This document shows, piece after piece, positions 34,309 to 36,185 of a stretch of DNA of 36,185 bases. This DNA comes from Calditerricola satsumensis. Its GTDB lineage: Bacteria; Bacillota; Bacilli; Calditerricolales; Calditerricolaceae. The notes under the pieces were generated by a model, which saw only the letters and a program-made list of their open reading frames with translations, was not told the origin of the DNA and searched no databases. The position numbers and the translations under genes were made by a program. The DNA lies in NCBI RefSeq assembly GCF_014646935.1, contig NZ_BMOF01000022.1:1-36185 (forward strand), given 5' to 3'. Positions within the stretch are counted from its first letter, which is position 1. Each line of letters begins with the position of its first letter.

Positions 34309-34335
34309 GCACGCACCGAGCCCTCTCGCGTTCCC

Positions 34336-35451
34336 TCACATCAACTTCTCCAGCGGCGTATACGGCCGGTTGAAGGCGCGGGCGACGCCTTCGTGGGTGA
34401 TGTGGCCCTTCATCACGTTGACGCCGCGGGCCAGGGCGCGGTTGTCGCGGATGGCCTGGAGCACGCCCTTCGTCGCCAGCTGCACGGCGTACGGGATAGT
34501 GACGTTGGTGAGGGCGATGGTCGACGTGCGCGGCACGGCGCCCGGGATGTTGGGGACCGCATAATGGACCACGCCGTGCTTCACATACGTCGGGTGGCTG
34601 TGGCTGGTCACGCGGTCGATCGTCTCGATGGAACCGCCCTGGTCGATGGCCACGTCGACGATGACGGAGCCGGGGCTCATCGACTTGACCATTTCTTCGG
34701 TCACGAGGCGCGGAGCGCGGGAGCCGGGAATGAGCACCGCGCCGATCAAGAGGTCGGCCTTGGCCACGCTGCGGGCGATGTTGTAGCTGTTCGACATGAG
34801 CGTGGTCAGCCGCGCGCCAAAGAGGTCATCCAGGTAGCGCAGGCGATCGGGGTTGACGTCGAGGATCGTCACCTTGGCGCCCATGCCCATGGCGATCTTC
34901 GCCGCATTGGTGCCGACGACGCCGCCGCCGATGATGACCACTTCTGCCGGCGCAACGCCCGGCACGCCGCCGAGCAGCACGCCTTTGCCGCCCTTCGTCT
35001 TCTCCAGAAACTGCGCGCCAATCTGCACGGCCATGCGCCCGGCCACTTCGCTCATCGGTGTGAGGAGGGGCAGCGACCCGTTGTCGAGCTGCACCGTTTC
35101 ATAGGCGATGGCCGTCATGCCGCTTTCCACGAGGGCCTCGGTCAGCTCCGGCTCCGCGGCGAGATGCAGGTAGGTAAACAGCACCAGATCTTCCCGGAAA
35201 AAGCGGTACTCGCTCGGAAGAGGCTCCTTCACCTTGAGGACGAGTTCGGCGCGGGTCCACGCCTCTTCCGCCGTGTCGACAATCGTGGCCCCGGCCTGGC
35301 GGTAATCGTCGTCCGTGAAACCGCTTCCAACCCCAGCGCCTGTTTCGATGAGCACGGTGTGCCCCGCCTGGCGCAGCATTTCGACGCCGGCCGGCGTGAT
35401 GGCCACCCGGTTTTCGTTGTCCTTGATCTCCTTGGGTACTCCGATGATCAT
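34336..35451 (-). CDS. ald: Alanine dehydrogenase
   Basis: This 371-residue NAD-dependent enzyme reversibly deaminates alanine to pyruvate; in Bacillus it supports alanine use and sporulation. Start [20 protein letters not shown] is diagnostic. Catalytic Lys75 (LKVKEP) and His96 (YLHLA) and the NAD loop [18 protein letters not shown] are present, with the family C-terminus [15 protein letters not shown] 35451 follows AAGGAGGAA; the longer frame is not used. Its position between fur and yqzK differs from B. subtilis. Confidence 0.96.
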   Translation of the reverse strand: MIIGVPKEIKDNENRVAITPAGVEMLRQAGHTVLIETGAGVGSGFTDDDYRQAGATIVDTAEEAWTRAELVLKVKEPLPSEYRFFREDLVLFTYLHLAAEPELTEALVESGMTAIAYETVQLDNGSLPLLTPMSEVAGRMAVQIGAQFLEKTKGGKGVLLGGVPGVAPAEVVIIGGGVVGTNAAKIAMGMGAKVTILDVNPDRLRYLDDLFGARLTTLMSNSYNIARSVAKADLLIGAVLIPGSRAPRLVTEEMVKSMSPGSVIVDVAIDQGGSIETIDRVTSHSHPTYVKHGVVHYAVPNIPGAVPRTSTIALTNVTIPYAVQLATKGVLQAIRDNRALARGVNVMKGHITHEGVARAFNRPYTPLEKLM

Positions 35452-35500
35452 GTCCGTTCCTCCTTGCTCGGTCCCTTGTCCGTCGCGCGCATCCATGACT

Positions 35501-35529
35501 ATTGTAATGCGACAGCCGGCCAAAGACAA
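35501..35529 (-). promoter_or_regulatory. Sigma-A promoter of ald
   Basis: On the minus strand, TTGTCT (35529-35524), 17 bp, TACAAT (35506-35501). It points at ald with a leader of about 45 nt, and follows the fur terminator. Confidence 0.65.
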
Positions 35530-35530
35530 G

Positions 35531-35556
35531 AAAAAAGCCCCTTCGGATCGGGAGCT
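35531..35556 (-). terminator. Intrinsic terminator of fur
   Basis: On the minus strand, AGCTCC pairs with GGGGCT (one G-T) around a short loop, followed by six T-rich bases. It lies 11 bp after the fur stop and just before the ald promoter. Confidence 0.75.
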
Positions 35557-35566
35557 CGGCCGCCGC

Positions 35567-36058
35567 CTATTTGTAGTCCTCCGGATTCACTTTGTCTCGA
35601 CACCGATGGCAGATGCCGTGAAACGTCAAGCGGTGGTCCAGGATGGTGAAGCCCCATTCCCGCTCGACGCGCTTTTCCACCTCGCCCAGCAGGTCTTCCA
35701 TGATTTCGTCGACCTTCCCGCAGTGGAGGCACACGAGGTGGTGATGATGGTGTTCCGCATCCTCCGATCGGATGTCGTACCGCGTCACGCCGTCGCCGAA
35801 ATTCATCTTGTGCACGATCTTGAGATCGGTGAGCAGCTCCAGGGTCCGGTACACGGTGGCCAGCCCGATTTCGGGCGCCTTTTCCTTCACCAGGAGGTAC
35901 ACGTCTTCGGCGCTGAGGTGGTCCTCTTCGTTCTCCAACAGCACGCGCACCGTCGCTTCGCGCTGCGGCGTGAGCTTGTAATTGCGCGATTGCAGGATCT
36001 GACGGATGCGGCCCAGCCGCTCTTCAATCCGCTGCGCTTCCGATGAGCGCATGTTCAC
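35567..36058 (-). CDS. fur: Ferric uptake regulator family protein (Fur)
   Basis: This 163-residue metal-dependent repressor has the winged-helix domain at about 10-90 ([29 protein letters not shown]), a His-rich metal site HHHHHL at 103-108, and two zinc pairs Cys110/Cys113 and Cys150/Cys153. The start is GTG 36058 (VNMRSSEAQ) with GGGAGGG 7 bp upstream; a second start (ATG 36052) is possible. The Bacillus gene before yqzK-xerD is fur, which supports Fur over PerR or Zur, though metal choice is not proved by sequence. Confidence 0.92.
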   Translation of the reverse strand: MNMRSSEAQRIEERLGRIRQILQSRNYKLTPQREATVRVLLENEEDHLSAEDVYLLVKEKAPEIGLATVYRTLELLTDLKIVHKMNFGDGVTRYDIRSEDAEHHHHHLVCLHCGKVDEIMEDLLGEVEKRVEREWGFTILDHRLTFHGICHRCRDKVNPEDYK

Positions 36059-36093
36059 TGAAAATCCCTCCCTGCGGCTACCTGTACCTCATT

Positions 36094-36122
36094 ATTATAG
36101 AAAAGCGCAGGGACGGAGTCAA
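36094..36122 (-). promoter_or_regulatory. Sigma-A promoter of fur
   Basis: On the minus strand, TTGACT (36122-36117), a 17-bp spacer, and a perfect TATAAT (36099-36094), about 35 bp before the start codon. Confidence 0.88.
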
Positions 36123-36185
36123 ATAAACGCAATCACTCAGCTAAAATCTAACCGAAGGGAGACTGGATCACTCACATCGAAATCT

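Overview
The window looks like chromosomal DNA of a high-GC, endospore-forming Bacillales bacterium, plausibly a thermophile of the Calditerricola/Hydrogenibacillus kind; the genus is inference. Evidence is a complete spoIIAA-spoIIAB-sigF operon, a seven-gene spoVA operon, dacF, a germinant-receptor operon, and the Bacillus order fur...yqzK-xerD-deoB-pupG...dacF-spoIIA-sigF-spoVA-lysA. Most of these genes lie on the minus strand.

Left arm (1-11.7 kb): a truncated IS256-type transposase end; a VOC/glyoxalase-fold gene; a SAM-I riboswitch-controlled methionine operon (metI-metC-metH) on the minus strand; tryptophanase directly upstream of it with no terminator between; a luciferase-like monooxygenase; and a thiosulfate-uptake pair (tsuA-tusA) whose tsuA is cut by an in-frame TGA at a conserved Trp position.

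Centre (11.7-26.1 kb): a gerK-ordered receptor operon A-C-D-B on the plus strand, with a one-base lesion in the C subunit, converges on lysA. lysA has a strong promoter that overlaps an intrinsic terminator. Then follow a holin-like three-helix protein, spoVAF-AEa-AEb-AD-AC-AB-AA with a sigma-G-like -10, sigF-spoIIAB-spoIIAA with a sigma-H-like promoter, and dacF. These genes act together in forespore sigma-factor control, dipicolinic acid transport, cortex modification and germination.

Right arm (26.1-36.2 kb): an IS607-type remnant encoding an in-frame fusion of a TnpA HTH to the C-terminal half of TnpB; a nucleoside salvage operon (deoB, two purine nucleoside phosphorylases, pdp) behind xerD; yqzK; then a decayed island of about 1.7 kb (threonine-synthase fragment, two orphan ORFs, 3' end of a group II intron); then ald and fur.

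Several genes carry single-base lesions (tsuA nonsense, gerKC and group II maturase each one G short), so draft-assembly error is a live alternative to real decay. No tRNA, rRNA or CRISPR array was seen.
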